This document shows positions 45,241-57,892 of a stretch of DNA of 64,000 nucleotides, piece by piece. The stretch spans positions 33,437,089 to 33,501,088 of the forward strand of contig OZ020488.1 of assembly GCA_963971405.1 (NCBI GenBank). The letters run 5' to 3'. The first letter of the stretch is position 1, and each line of letters begins with the position of its first letter. The notes under the pieces are model-generated. The model ran no database searches and was not told the DNA's origin. It saw nothing but the letters and a program-made list of their open reading frames with translations. The DNA comes from Psococerastis gibbosa. Lineage: Eukaryota; Arthropoda; Insecta; Psocodea; Psocidae. The translations under genes were made by a program, and so were the position numbers.

Positions 45241-45454
45241 TTTACGCCAATGGGCGGCTGTGATCCTATCGTGTATTCTTAAGAGGTTATGCTGTTTTCA
45301 TTGTGTTACTCGTGAGCTTTATATGATAGTATGGGTACATAAAATGTAATTTAGTGGGGACATAGCCAGAGAACATTTTGTAGATATGCGGACTAAATCG
45401 TTATGTTACCATTACGACGGTTTAGGTTTTATAGAAATAATATTCCACGTAATC

Positions 45455-46640
45455 CAAAGAGGGGGGCCCGGGAGTCTCACCCAGGGAAAAAAAAAGAAAA
45501 TATAAGTGCAATACAGTGGGGTGTTAAGCATTTTAACAGCAATAAAGTCTAGAATTTTACATTTAACTTACAAAGAATGCTTATTCATATTGCAGCAAAC
45601 AGGGGGGGGGGGTCTCACCCGGAGGAAAATTTTGATAAGATAGGTCCGAAATAGTGGGGTTTACGATTTTAACAGCAGTAAAGCTTATAATTTACAGAGG
45701 AAGACATATTCATGTTACCGTACTATATGCATTTAATTCTAAACTTTTCATTTCGGTGGGGGGGGGGGGGGGAGGCTGCAGCCCAATAAGCCTCCATTGC
45801 CTACGTTCTTGGTGGAATGGGAAGAAAATTTTTGAAGAATAATAATAAAATAGTAATGGAAAACGCACCAGCCGCTGTATGGTTTTGCTGGTACCTAGTG
45901 CATTCTGCTGCCACTGGTGAACCGCAGTACTGGCGAGAAAGGACATTTTTAGTTTTAAATGAGATGAAGTTCCTAATTTCATAATTATAGTCAACTTGGA
46001 AAACAAATTGATATTTATTATTTTTATTCATTACGTAGATTTCTAAATTTTCTTATTATTTTTTGGAACCGAAGTGCGCCCCCAGCAATGCTGCGCCCCC
46101 CCCCCCCCCGCGCCGCGGGGGTTGCGGGGGTGTTATGTACGCCACTGCTAGGTACCAACAAAACCAGACAGCTGCGGCTGGTACGTTTTCCATTATTATA
46201 TTATTATTTATACTACAATATTTTTCTTCCCATTCCACCAAGACCATAGGCAAGGGGGGCTTATTGGGCTGCAGCCCCCTCCCCCCATCGAAATGAAAAG
46301 TTGAGAATTAAATGCATTTAGTACCGGTACGGTAACAATAATATGCCTTCCTCTATATAAATTATAAGCTTGACTGCTGTTAAAATCGTAAAACCCCACT
46401 ATTTCTGGCCTATTTTTTTCAAAGAATTTCCCCCGGGGGAGACCCCCGGTCCCCCCTGTTTGCTGCAATATCAATAAGCATTCCCTTGTAAGGTTTTTAA
46501 AAATCTATACTTTACTGCTGTTAAAATGAGTAAAAGCCAACTATATTACACTTATATTTTCAATTTTTTCCCCGGGGGAGACTCCCGGACCCCCTCTACG
46601 TACAATATTATTTCTATAAAATCTAAGCCGTCTTAATGGT
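45455..46640. repeat. 1.2-kb palindrome with 0.25-kb centre
   Basis: Left arm about 45455-45895 and right arm about 46140-46640 are inverted copies: TTCATTTCGGTGGGGG / CCCCCATCGAAATGAA, TTGGTGGAATGGGAAGAAAA and its complement, and CAGCCGC near the centre on both sides. The centre (45896-46139) is an inverted copy of 43965-44240. Arms include satellite-like units and homopolymer G runs. Frames here are repeat shadows. Confidence 0.7.
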
Positions 46641-47204
46641 ATCATAATGCATATCCACAAAATGTTATCTGGCTGTCCCCACTAAATTAGCATTTTACGT
46701 GCGTATGCTATCATATAGCCTACAGCAAAAGTTATTTACGCTACTGCGGCAGAGCCGAAAGGGATTTTTGTCTATGGTTTTATTTAAATACCTGTTCTTA
46801 TAAAGCATGAGCTGATTAGCAATAGAGCTGTACCTGACTGACTCTATTTCTGCGTGTAGGCATGCGCATATTCATAGTTTGAATAAATTTATTCGAACCC
46901 TGGCATGGGAATGTGATAAAGTCCAGATTAACCAAAAAGTAACCAATCTTCCAAATCGATAGGCTTCATAGCCTTGCTGAGCCACCTATAGACCTATCAT
47001 AAGTTAGACCTATATTGAAATAGATCCAATACAGTTTCAGTATAGGTAAGCATAATGTCAATTTTGTTGTCAGCACCCAGGTCTGGAGGGTGGCTTGTGA
47101 GGTAGGAACATTGTCATTCTCGTCGCAGGGTAACACCCGGACTGGAATACTATGCCGACTGTTGACCAGTACTCTTTTTGCTTTCATATTAATGCGTTAG
47201 TATA
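46641..47204. other. Intergenic, nothing supported
   Basis: No gene and no repeat I could match inside the window. A 73-codon minus frame (47187-46966) lacks any motif. Confidence 0.3.
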
Positions 47205-47790
47205 AGGAAAGCGATGTGATGGTCGAAATTTTTGATTTCAACGAATTTAAATAAGTTTCGAGGTACCAGAAATCTAAAAAAGTTATTTTTACGAAATGTC
47301 TGTCTGTCGGTCTGTCTGATCGTCAATTTGTGGGCAAACTACTCGGTGGATGTTGATGAAATTTTGCATGGTTCAAAAAAATCGGGGGAAAATGTATTTA
47401 GGGCTACCCCAAATTCGGCGGCTCCAAAAACAGAAAAAAAAAATGCTTTCTAATAAACGGCTCTAAGGATTTTCTTTAAATTCACATGTTATATTGTAGT
47501 CGTTATTATTGTAAACAAAACCCAATAGGTTGCTTACCCCTTGATAGTTTAGTTCTGGGGTAAAAATATATAAAACCCATATTTTTTCTGTGGAACCTTT
47601 CAATCTAAGCTTTCCAGCTTCAGGTACCGTAGGTTTTAGGTGTGAAATAGAGCAACAAAACCGAACAGGTTGCTTTCCCAAGCATAATTTTGGTTTTGAA
47701 TAAAATTACTTTTCGAAAAAAATATTATATACATACAAATAATTAATTAATTAATTAATGCCCCAATACATTGCATACCCTGCCATTATT
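47205..47790. repeat. GACA-family repeat, reversed copy
   Basis: Reads as the complement of the copy at 1838: GGAAAGCGATGTGATGGTCG at the left, TGTCTGTCTGTCGGTCTGTC, then the conserved AAGCAACCTATTGGG-type block, and TACATTGCATACCCTGCC at the right. Confidence 0.6.
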
Positions 47791-47814
47791 ATTCTTTGTT
47801 GTATTATATTGTTC

Positions 47815-48510
47815 TGCCCGTTCTAATAATAATAATAAATTGTCTTTATTCAACAGCGTAGTTAGGGCCAATAGCCCTTTCTTACACTTGCAACTATACC
47901 ATGCAATCATTCCATGGATCAATTCGGTGCTTTGTAATAGGGAAAATCGAGGCAACCGAAATTTAACCCTAAGACAATTATTTACCATGGAACTACTCAT
48001 ATCTGTGATAGTAGTAGTGGTAGTAGTGTTCGTCGGGTTAATAACGACTTAGGCCTCATATTTGGGCCCATAGAGCGACCCCGACTTGATTGTACTCTGC
48101 CAGCCCATAGGACAGTGGACCTCCTGATTATAGTTGATTCCGAACCACTTGGGAAACACAGTGAAGTCACACGATTAGTTCGGAGGTGACCAGGACAAGG
48201 CCTACCATGTTTCCCTACCGGCACTGTGCACACGACCAAGTTTTCTGCAGCTTTGAACCTGCTCTGGTCCGCTGGATTCAACTTGGTATGGTGGCCGGTT
48301 TACTCATATCTATACTAATTGACAAATGGGTACGGGTTCACTCGTACTGGTCCTTTAATAAGCTACTGATGCTAATGTTTGATCAGGGAATCCCATATTT
48401 TTCCATTACCCAACGCTTTGTACATCAAATCCTAATAGTTACTGTCAAGGCCGTAGAGAGGGCTGGGTCCAGCCAAGCAAGCATTATAATAAAAAAGTAC
48501 CTATTTCATA
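47815..48510. other. Mixed repeat debris, no gene
   Basis: Starts with an AAT-repeat and TTTATTCAACAGCGTAGTTAGGGCC, which looks like the 3' end of a retroposon on the minus strand. The piece at 48060 (TTGGGCCCATAGAGCGACCC) resembles one at about 42685. Open frames show no known motif. Confidence 0.35.
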
Positions 48511-48514
48511 AAGA

Positions 48515-50165
48515 ACCGGTCCGAGTTCACTCGAACATGCTTTCCAATTTATAAATTAGAAGATATTGACATGCGTAATTTCATAGGAAATAATTTCCCT
48601 ATGGTTAAATTTCAGATGGGGGGGGGGGGGGTTCACCTATATATATATATATATATTAAAAACCCCTTAAAACTAAACTGCATATTCTGGAACGAACCCA
48701 CCAGTAGTAACAATATCACATGTCACGTAATGTATTGGAGCTTGAATTTTCCATAATTTCTCAAAAAATATTTTTTTGCACAGAAGCAAATATTTTTTGG
48801 GAACGCAACCTGCCCGTTTTTGTTATCCTATTGAACACCTAGAGCATACCTGAAGGTAGAAATCATCAATAGAAAGGTTCCACAGAAAAATTATTTTTTT
48901 ATGAAAATTGAGTTATTTTTATTTTTTTTACCCCCAGAAGCAAACTATCAAGGGGCAAGCGACCCCCCGGATTTTGTTAACATTCATAACGACTACAATA
49001 TATGTGAATTTAAAAGAAATCGTTGGAGCCGTTTTTGAGAAAGAATTTTTTTAGACGTTTTTTTTCAGTTTTTTGATAATAAAACCCCCCCCAAATTGAG
49101 TTAGCCCAAAATAAAAAAACCGTTCCTAGTTCACTCGAACATGCTTTCCAATTTATCAAAATTATTAGATAGAGAAAATTAGTAATTTTATGGCAAATAT
49201 TTTTCCTATGGTTAAATTTCCGATATCTCGGGGGGGGGGGGGGGCGGTTGTCCACCTGACGTCACTGGAAGTGAGGTAAATTCTCGATAGGTCAAACAAA
49301 CACATTAATTACCACACAGCAATTGAGCGCGAATTTTCTATAATTTTATTCAAAAAATAATTTTTTGGGCAAAACCAAATATTTTTTTGGGAAAGCAACC
49401 TATCCGGTTTCGTTACTCAATTTAACACCTAAAACATGCTTGAAGGTAGAAATCATCGATAGAAAGGTTTCGCATTTTTTAGTCATTTTTTCATTAAAAT
49501 TTAGTTATTTTTATTTTTTTACCCCCAGAAGCAAACTATCAAAGGGCAAGCGACCCCCCGCATTTTGTCAACATTAATAACGACTACAATCTACGAGAAT
49601 TTAAAAGAAATCGTTGGAGCCGTTTTTGAGAAATAATTTTTTTAGACGTTTTTTTGGAGTTTTTTGAAAATAAAACCCCCCCAAATTGAGTTAGCCCAAA
49701 AAAAAAATGGTCCCGAGGTATGATTTTTGTGAACCTACATGCCAAATTTCACTCAAATCCACTGAGTAGTTTGCCCGGAAATCGACGAACAGACAGACAG
49801 ACCGACAGACAGACATTTTGTAAAAACCACTTTTGGGTTCCTGGGACCTCAAAACGTGTAAATCCGTTGAAATCTCGGAATCGAAAATTTCGACCATCAC
49901 AAAGCTTTCCTTATACTACGTATAAATTGGAAAGCAAAAAATGGTCCCGAGGTATGATTATTGTGAACCTATGCATACAAAATTTCATCAAAATCGACCG
50001 TGTAGTTTGCCCGGAAATTGACGAGTGACAGACAGACATTTCGTAAAAACCTCTTTTTTGGGTTCCTGGGACCTCAAAACGTGTAAATCCGTTGAAATGT
50101 CGGAATCGAAAATTTCGACCATCACAAAGCTTTCCTTATACTACGTACAAATTGGAAACAAATAA
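48515..50165. repeat. GACA-family repeats, three consecutive copies
   Basis: A partial first copy (48515-49120) runs into a complete second copy starting at CGTTCCTAGTTCACTCGAAC (about 49126-49930). A third, short 3' piece follows (49935-50165). Each has the AAATTGAGTTAGCCCAAAA and CTTTCCTTATACTACGTA blocks; the last two have GACAGACAGACATT. Head-to-tail order suggests insertion into one another or unequal exchange. Confidence 0.65.
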
Positions 50166-51029
50166 TAATATTAATAAAATACATAAACTAAAACCCTCCC
50201 ACTTCCTCCGTCGTTGTGACTGTCAAGGGGGGGGAGTTACTTTTTTGACCTGAGGCGTCCCCTATTGATTCTTCCAACGGCTCTGGTAGTCTAAAAAGCT
50301 ACCTGGTCTATTTATGGCAACTATGCTGGGTTGGCACTTTTTTTAGCATGCCACGCTTACCTAACAATGAACGTTATTACTTTGCGACGATTAGTTTGGG
50401 CCGGATGCAGTAGGTAGCCTACATGCCTAACAATAATGGTGGGTGGAGCCATGTTGTGGTTGACCATCATTGCCGTGGTCCTGCGTGGCACATTCTGCGA
50501 CATTACAAGCAAGTTCTCTGATTATTAGCAGAAGGACGTTATATTGGGTTACGGATGTGCGACGGTGTTCCCTCAACTCTATTGTGTCCTGGCTCCTGCC
50601 ACGATGATTCATCTTAATGGTTTTCCACTTTTCCAGTTTCCTGGAGATACCTGTATGTGTATGTAGTTAGTTCCTTTCCCACCAAGAGAGTAATAAACTC
50701 TGGAACTACACTTCGGAAACTTACTTTTTTTGACGACATCTTGCATCATAGAATCGTTTTTATGATTTGATACCTAGGTCGTAAGTGATATTGAGGCCCG
50801 ATCCACCGACTGGTTGGCTATTTATTTTGTTAATATTTTTGTTGCTATTAATGAATCGCCTGACGTAGTTAGCCTATGTGTGCTGATTCAATAATAAAAA
50901 TAATAACTCCCTATTAGGTAGGTATCATATAAGATATTCTAAAACCGTCCCAGGCAGCACTCTTGCCATTTCCATTCATATAGCGACAATGAGCCAAGGA
51001 TTTTAATCCTAAGTTTAACGTCGTTATTA
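50166..51029. other. Intergenic, nothing supported
   Basis: No gene. A reading frame on the minus strand (50612-50427) has no motif. Confidence 0.3.
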
Positions 51030-51670
51030 TTATTTATTTATTTATTTGATGACGCCACCCCCGGACAAGCGGAAGCCCCACCCTTTCTTAGGGGAGATGA
51101 ATAATTTCGATACACGCAATTCGGGCGTCAACCGCTACACAATTTCAAGCTCCCCATATATATGCTGTTGACAACGAGTTCTCTTCAAAACTTTCAATCC
51201 TTTATGGCTATTCGTTGAACCGTTTCTGGCTGTCTCATCAGCCCGCTCGTTCATATTCAAATCCTTAAGACTTCTAGTTCCAGTCCAGCTTTTCTACAGT
51301 CAGCGACCAACCCGGATGCCACTGTCGGGCAAGTAAGTGCCAGAATAGCTGCCTGACTATGCGACCATACGAGGATACGACCACCTTCGCGTGCAGCCCT
51401 GCAGTGTGCCGCAGAGTTCAAGGGCGCATTTAATGCCAAACAGTTCTGCCTGGAATACTGACACATAGCTACTTTCTCAATGGAATGGAAATCGAAACGG
51501 GAGGATACTCGCCAAACACACCAGCCTTGCCTCCCATTAGGGACCCATCCGCGAAATATACTAACTTACTGAATCCGACGATAAAACCCTCGGCCTATTG
51601 TCATTCCAGTCATGCTTTTTCGGTAATCGTATCTCATCTAAATCTAAACTTGGGGCTTGCTCCTTAGATC
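51030..51670 (-). mobile_element. Degraded LINE RNase H fragment
   Basis: Minus strand reads YFADGSLMGGKAGVFGEYPP, then after a frame change WSHSQAAILAL with LVADCRKAGLELEVL, then NERADETARNGS. These are the order and motifs of a type-1 RNase H as found in non-LTR elements. At least two frame breaks. TAAA/TAA-rich tail at about 51030-51050. Confidence 0.65.
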
Positions 51671-52309
51671 GCCACATCTGACTGGTAGCTCAACTTTCCA
51701 AGACCCCATCGTGTAACTTAAAGTTAAAAATTAGTATGGCAAACGAAAGATCTTAAAATGACCTATAATCATGCGATGTGCAATATGACATTTCTATATT
51801 TTTAAAATTTTTGAGATATATCGCATGTGACCCCCAGAAACCACTATTTCCAGTGCCTAATTATATTGATATGGCGACTAACTTTCATCATAAACCAAAA
51901 TTCATTCCGGAAAAGCGGAATGAAAAGTAGGCTATTACATTTTTGACAAGTTCGAATTAATTGTACTTAAACTTTTATTGATATAGGCTCATAATTTTTA
52001 GACCCAATGAAACGTGTTAAAAGTGGCTTTCATTTGACGTGCAACAAGGCAGCTGCCTTTACATTTCAGAATTCCAAGTTACCTACAGTACTATCGTATG
52101 TGCAGTAAATATTAATTTTTCTCCGGTTTCTTTTCTAGATATGCCAATCATTATTGCATCTATACTATCTTAGAAGCTTATAATAGCTATGAGAGGCATA
52201 CCAATGAGCAGTGTAGGGTACCTATATCGTTGAGCTAATCCATTACTGATAATTGCTATGCTGTTAATTGGTTTCGAAATTGTATATAAACTATTAAATA
52301 TCGACTTTT
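51671..52309. other. Intergenic, nothing supported
   Basis: AT-rich, no open frame or repeat of note. Confidence 0.3.
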
Positions 52310-52425
52310 TTTGTTCTATTACTAAGCCAACCTAGCGGGGTTAGGGCTATAAGCCCTCTCTTACACTCAACTAGGAAAGCCCGGGACCGCCTGCTTTACT
52401 TGCCCTCCGAAGCATGGCCATATAC
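52310..52425 (-). mobile_element. SINE body fragment
   Basis: Matches the SINE body (TTGTTCTATTACTAAGCCAA, CTAGCGGGGTTAGGGC, GCCCTCCGAAGCATGGCC on the plus strand). The tRNA-like head is missing. Confidence 0.6.
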
Positions 52426-52911
52426 ACTGTATATCACATGCACTGTAACCCAAGTGTAAAAGATAGCAAGTTAAATCCATCTTCGAGTCAGCAACCCCAT
52501 TATTTGACAACACAGCTCTGCATCAGGCGAATAATGTTTTGACTATTTGATATGATATAACCTAGTATTAAGTACGACACAGGCTTATGTACGTATAATA
52601 GTATATACTGTATACAACATATGAATTTCACTTATATCGTATTATCTGCTTGAATATTTATTGCGTGTTCTTCACAGCCCTGAATTGGATACATTCACCT
52701 GTTCATTGGATACATACGTAATACCTGTAGGAGTGTGCATGATCCCGAGGGAAAATTAATCGTGCTAAATGTTGCAACTACGCATTCTACCTAGGCTACT
52801 CTAGATAGCTCTATGGCGCAGGCTACAGAAAATTCCCAACGGATTCTTTAGGCCTACTTCAATAGTTCATTACATTCGCTTAAAACTCATTTACGGAATT
52901 AGGATCGGAAT

Positions 52912-52985
52912 GGGTTAGGACATGTAGAGCTCCGACTTTCACCCGAAAGGTTGTTGGTTCGAGTCCCACATTTGCTACATTTACA
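52912..52985 (+). mobile_element. SINE tRNA-like head fragment
   Basis: TGTAGAGCTCCGACTTTCAC, then GGTTGTTGGTTCGAGTCCC: a perfect B box and the same anticodon-arm-like text as the full SINE at 39658. No body follows. Confidence 0.6.
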
Positions 52986-54394
52986 GCCCTATATCCTTAA
53001 AATATTCATGAATAGGCCTGAACCTCAATTAAAGCGGTACTCCCTAACGCATTGCACATACCTAACAGCCTAGCTATTAACATGACCTAACCTAACTATC
53101 ATTAACTACCTATCTAACAAAACTAAACATATTGAATAATTATTGACTAATGACCCTCCCTGTAATTAAGTGACACACGACCAATACCCGTGGCTATAGA
53201 AGAAAAGAAAAAAAATTGTAAACGATTAGGAAATAGATTACATAGTACTAGTACATGTTGTATTATTCCCAAATAAGTCATCACCAACACCATTCACTAT
53301 CCGGTGAGGAATCCGATAAGCAATCTACCCCATATATTATGTTGTTGTGTGCTCTACCCTACCAGTAACCACTACTATGTTACGGGTTTACGAATTCTTC
53401 GCTGGACTGTCAATAGGCTGCTTAACGTCCGCTAATAACTGAGAATAAAACATTTACCGTTTACAGAAAACTCCCTTTAAGACGTGTAGGCCTACCATTC
53501 AGAAGAGTAGGATATCTGCTTCGTTTCTGTATCTATAGATAGGTAGGCCTACTTATTGTACCGTCGTCTATAGCCCATATTAAGAAACAATCCATCTTTT
53601 TTGCAGTGGTTCCGGGTACGAAATAATAGCGAGTTACTGTATCTTGAGTCTTGAAGCAGGCAATTTAATTGTCAACCGTGTTGGCACCATACTGTACTTA
53701 TGTTTGCATGACTGCTGTAAGCCAGACACGAGAACGCCTTAGCTTGCAAATGTATACTAAATTCAGTATATGTACAGCCTACTATGTGTTTTGTGCTTCG
53801 AGGCTCATTATTGGCATAATATTTTTTGCTTTTTCGGCATTGGCATGCCAGGACATGTTCCAGACGTCACCCAACTCTGGAGTCTAACGGCGATGCCACA
53901 ACGAACAGGAGTGAGTTGGACTTCAGCCAGCTTCTTTTTGCTCAGGAAATGAGAAAATGTAAAACAAAATTAACTAATGTGAGTTGCTTATATATATATA
54001 GCTTCGTTAACTTGCAAGATCTACTAGACGTCCGAGTCAACAGTGAGCTGTTTATTGGTTGGTAGAATTCAGCGTCGTCTCTGACCTCTGCCGGAAGTTG
54101 ATGGCTAACATAACATTGCTCTTGCACCTCCCCCCCCCCCCCCCCATTCGAAACTATTATTTATACACGGTACTGGTGTGTATGCGCTTTCTGATGTGCG
54201 GGTGTTGCAATAATGTCGGCACCTCATTTACAATAAATAAAAGCCACTTACAAATGGACTGTATTCTGGCACTAATTTTTAAGTTGCTAATAACTCTGCT
54301 CACTTGGTAGGTGTTACAATGTAATGTAAATGCATTGTTCTAATAATGTTTAAGTATGTATGAAGTCGTACTTGTAATAAAAGTACGTATGTGC
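52986..54394. other. Intergenic, nothing supported
   Basis: Several 60-83 codon frames on both strands without motifs; a poly-C run at about 54128. I see no gene. Confidence 0.3.
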
Positions 54395-54640
54395 TGCTGA
54401 CGGTTAAGAAACGGAAACTAGCATACTTCGGCCATGTGATGAGAAACTAAAAGTATCACCTTCTGCATGTAATAATCCAAGGGACGATAGGACAGAGTAC
54501 TCCCGGCCGAAGAACATCCTGGTTTAAACCTGAGGCGGTGGTTTGACAAGACCACAACTTCCCCCTTTTCAGAGCAGCAGTCTCCATAACCATGATGATC
54601 ACCTATCTCCGATAGAGGTGGCGTTAAAAGGATGTCCAGT
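54395..54640 (+). mobile_element. LINE C-terminal remnant
   Basis: Plus strand reads KRKLAYFGHVMRN, a stop, then HVIIQGTIGQSTPGRRTSWF and LFRAAVSITMMITYLR. This is the C-terminal pattern of arthropod RTE/CR1-like reverse transcriptase elements (YFGHVMR...IIQGK...GRRR.SWL...LFRAAV). Broken by at least two stops. Confidence 0.7.
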
Positions 54641-55274
54641 AACAGCAGTTGACACCATGCGAATGTCTTGTGTCGATGTAGATGTAGTAACTGCTTCGGA
54701 GCTACATGTGCGACTACAATAGATACAATTAGATTTTGTATGCATTGATAGTGCCAACTAAACATGTGTTGACAATGGATGCACCTAAAGGACAGTCATC
54801 AATTGAAAAGTCTCGGTACAGAATACTGCACCGCACCGTCTTGCATTGGTAGATGGCGGTGCCCTATTCTATTCCTTGCCCACATTTTTCAAGGGCCTTA
54901 AAGTGACTGGTAATGTACCTAATTAAAAAATATCATTCTCATACAAACTATCCAGTTGTTTCTAAAAATATACTCTATTCTTTAAACGTTTAAATAGCAC
55001 CTAATTGATGGAATAATGTCTCGCGCCAAGGACAGACACGCACAGAATCAACAAATCACATTTTAAACGGCCTAGCCTCTCAAGGCCTGGCCCGGCGATC
55101 ATCTTGATGCAACAAGCCCTATATGACCTGACAATTTCCATAGAAAAATGCTAATTTGGGCCATGTTTTGCTATCTTGAATTAATTTTGATCTAAAATAT
55201 GCCAAATATTTCTTAATGGACCTAGCAGGAGACGGAGTTTGAATAAGATTTAATTTAGTTTACTGGCGGACCCT
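54641..55274. other. Intergenic, nothing supported
   Basis: No gene or shared repeat seen. Confidence 0.3.
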
Positions 55275-55425
55275 AAACCTAAGCCAACCTAGCGGAGTTA
55301 GGGCTATAAAGCCCTCTCTTACGCTCAACTAAGAAGGGCCGGGACCTCCGAACCATGTCCAGAAAATGTAGCAAGTGTGGGACTCGAACCAACAACCTTT
55401 TAGGTGAACTCTACATGTCCTGACA
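55275..55425 (-). mobile_element. tRNA-derived SINE, internally deleted
   Basis: Plus-strand text AAGCCAACCTAGCGGAGTTA ... TGTGGGACTCGAACCAACAA ... GTGAACTCTACATGTCC is the complement of the SINE at 39658, with part of the body and head deleted. Confidence 0.6.
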
Positions 55426-57756
55426 ATAAGTAAAAAAATGGCTACAAGAGCTTAAGGAAAAATAAAAATGTAACCTTTGTCCCACGAGTATGGGGCATTT
55501 GTTTCATTACAGAACCACCTTTCACTCCCTCTCCTGAAGCATTTGCTCAAATTTGTGCAGTGATAGATTTTACTTTTCTTGAATTCCACTCGATTTGCGA
55601 CCTTTTGCAAAGAATTGGATTCACAGTTCGTCGAATCGATTTGTCGGTCATGCTTTGAATATACGATATCGTAGTGCTCTATCGCCCACACAGATTTTAA
55701 AATATTTTGTTAGCAAAGCAGGCCTGGGTATCTTATAGTAAATTAATTAATTCCTCGTTTCACAGCCACAATAATAGGAAATTGGTCTTGTGAAAAATTC
55801 GTAACAAATATAAGCTTTATAAAGAAGCAGACTGATACTTTGTAAAATCCATTTAATGTACTTTATTGTGTTTATCAATAGCAGTAATAATTCAGATGCG
55901 AAAATGCAAATTTACTGCTGGTATTTTTTTATGAATTTATCATAGGGCCATTTTCACATATTTGGGGCTGTGTAATGAGGAATTTATAAATTTGCTTAAG
56001 TTACCCAGCCTTGCTTTGTTAAAAATGTACATTTAAAAATCTATGCCTCGAGCTGCATTTGCAAATGAACAGATCTTTACTCAAACTGCGTCAAATGGAG
56101 CAAAGTTAACATTGACTTGGCCTATTGTGAACATTGCAATTGGCTAGAAAGGCGGCTGAAGGAAGAAAAATCGCCAAAATAAAGTCTCAATAGCTATTTT
56201 CATTTATGAAAGGCACATGTAAATAAATAGCTTGTCGCTACATTTGTACAAACTTTCAACTACAAAATGTACACAAATATTTAGTTTCTAGCACGACTAA
56301 GTCAGAATCAAATGAGACTAATTTAGCTACAGAGAAGGGTGCATTTAAGGCAACACAAGAACTATTTGTAGTGCAATTATCAAATCTACAGAAAACTGTG
56401 CTAAACTAGAAATCTCTAAGGTTTCACGTGCTTCGGGTGTATTCATTAATAGCTACTCATTGTCCACACATAAAAACATTTTACTAATTAATATAGGCTA
56501 CCATATTGTAAATAAATCAAAACGAATTTAGCCATGCAAATATGAAACTGGGAATTAGTAGAAATTGGAAAATAGTAGGGAGATTAAAGCAACAATGGGG
56601 GGAAAAGTTAATACTGACACACTGTAAATCAATGTACACCTGTACATAATTCGTGCCGTGCTTGGAGTCACATCAGGCCTGTTTTTACATAGCTTAGATC
56701 TTCAATAACGCGTATTGCTGGGATGCCCAATGGTGACAGGTGATTGGACTGTCGGGTGGGCCTCCAGAATTGGTATAAGTTACCAATAGCAGCAAATTTT
56801 CAGAACTTGGGTATACAATTTCGACGCTGCGTGTCAGCAGAATTGTCACTCAGAAACCTACGGCTTGTGACGTTCTTGGTACTCCATTTCTACTGACCTC
56901 TCGCTGTTTAGTCTATACATCACTTTACTTCACACCCGCTTTAATGGGTATCACAACACCGGAAGACCATTTTCATAACTATCAAGTTTGCTCCTTTATG
57001 AATAAGTTTAGGATTGACATCAGAGTCTTTAAACAATCTGTTATTATTAAGCTTTCAATTAAAACAGGAAAATCTATTCCAAACACGAACACGGCCACAC
57101 CATTTCTACTCTAAACAATCAAATTGCCGTTATTAAAATAATTTCGGCAATTGTTATAATTTACCTTGAAAATAATAACTAGGTAAAGAGATAAAGCTCA
57201 CTTTTCACCGGGCTCAATTGACTAACAAATTAAAAAACTCACTTTAACAATTTAAAGTGAGTATAATTAATAATGTAAATTAATTACAACGTAACATAAA
57301 TTTTGGTACGCGAATTAGTTAAGCAACTAAACTTGGTACACAAATCAGTTAAATAAAGCAACAAAAAAACAATCTCTATCAGCTTTTCGTATTGAGAACA
57401 AAACCTTTGCTAGGGTAAAAAAAAATGTCAAAAAAAGCGGTAACAACAATAGACTGATGGGTAATGTTAACTAAGTCAATCCGAATCCGATGACTGGCTG
57501 GCCAACTGAACAACTCCACAAAGGTATCCACACGATACATATGAATACAAAATAAAACTAACATTGTGTTAATAATACAGTAAATTCTATGGGGCATCGA
57601 AATTATGCAGTATAGTATTTTTTTGCTTACACTGTAATTTCAAAACCATCTTGGAGCTCATTTCTAAAGCTATTTTTCGAGCGACAAAAACATAAGAGCA
57701 TGCTGTTGCTTATATAGGGTGAAGTGTATTTTTCAAAGAATTCTAACAGACTCTTA
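55426..57756. other. Intergenic, nothing supported
   Basis: AT-rich, largely unique-looking sequence. One 79-codon minus frame (55691-55452) is Cys-containing but unrecognised. No gene is claimed. Confidence 0.3.
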
Positions 57757-57892
57757 GGCGGCAATTCCACCGGCGATTTTACTTCATTCGTGATTTGAGA
57801 TTTTTTGTTTGTTTTGCTTTAAGGAGGCTATTATTTAGATACTTAACTTATCTATTATAAATTAAGTTATAATATGGTAGAGACTTGTTAAT
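57757..57892. mobile_element. Truncated MITE copy 3
   Basis: Starts GGCGGCAATTCCACCGGCG directly after TTA, then GTGATTTGAGATTTTTTGTT and the AACTTATCTATTATAAATTA arm. It breaks off before the second half of the palindrome. Same family as 8781-13980. Confidence 0.7.

Noticed and set aside
47308..47330. Zinc-finger or coding meaning of the Cys-rich SVCLSVCL-type frames in the GACA repeats
   Set aside because: They are translations of a GACA/TGTC microsatellite and recur in every repeat copy.
52912..52985. A functional tRNA gene (B box GGTTCGAGTCC)
   Set aside because: No acceptor-stem pairing; the sequence matches the head of the SINE family.
53669..54310. Overlapping small frames with hydrophobic stretches
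   Set aside because: All are short and in competing frames; no conserved motif or splice pattern.
55452..55691. Cys-containing 79-codon minus frame
   Set aside because: Not recognisable and isolated; could be chance in AT-rich DNA.
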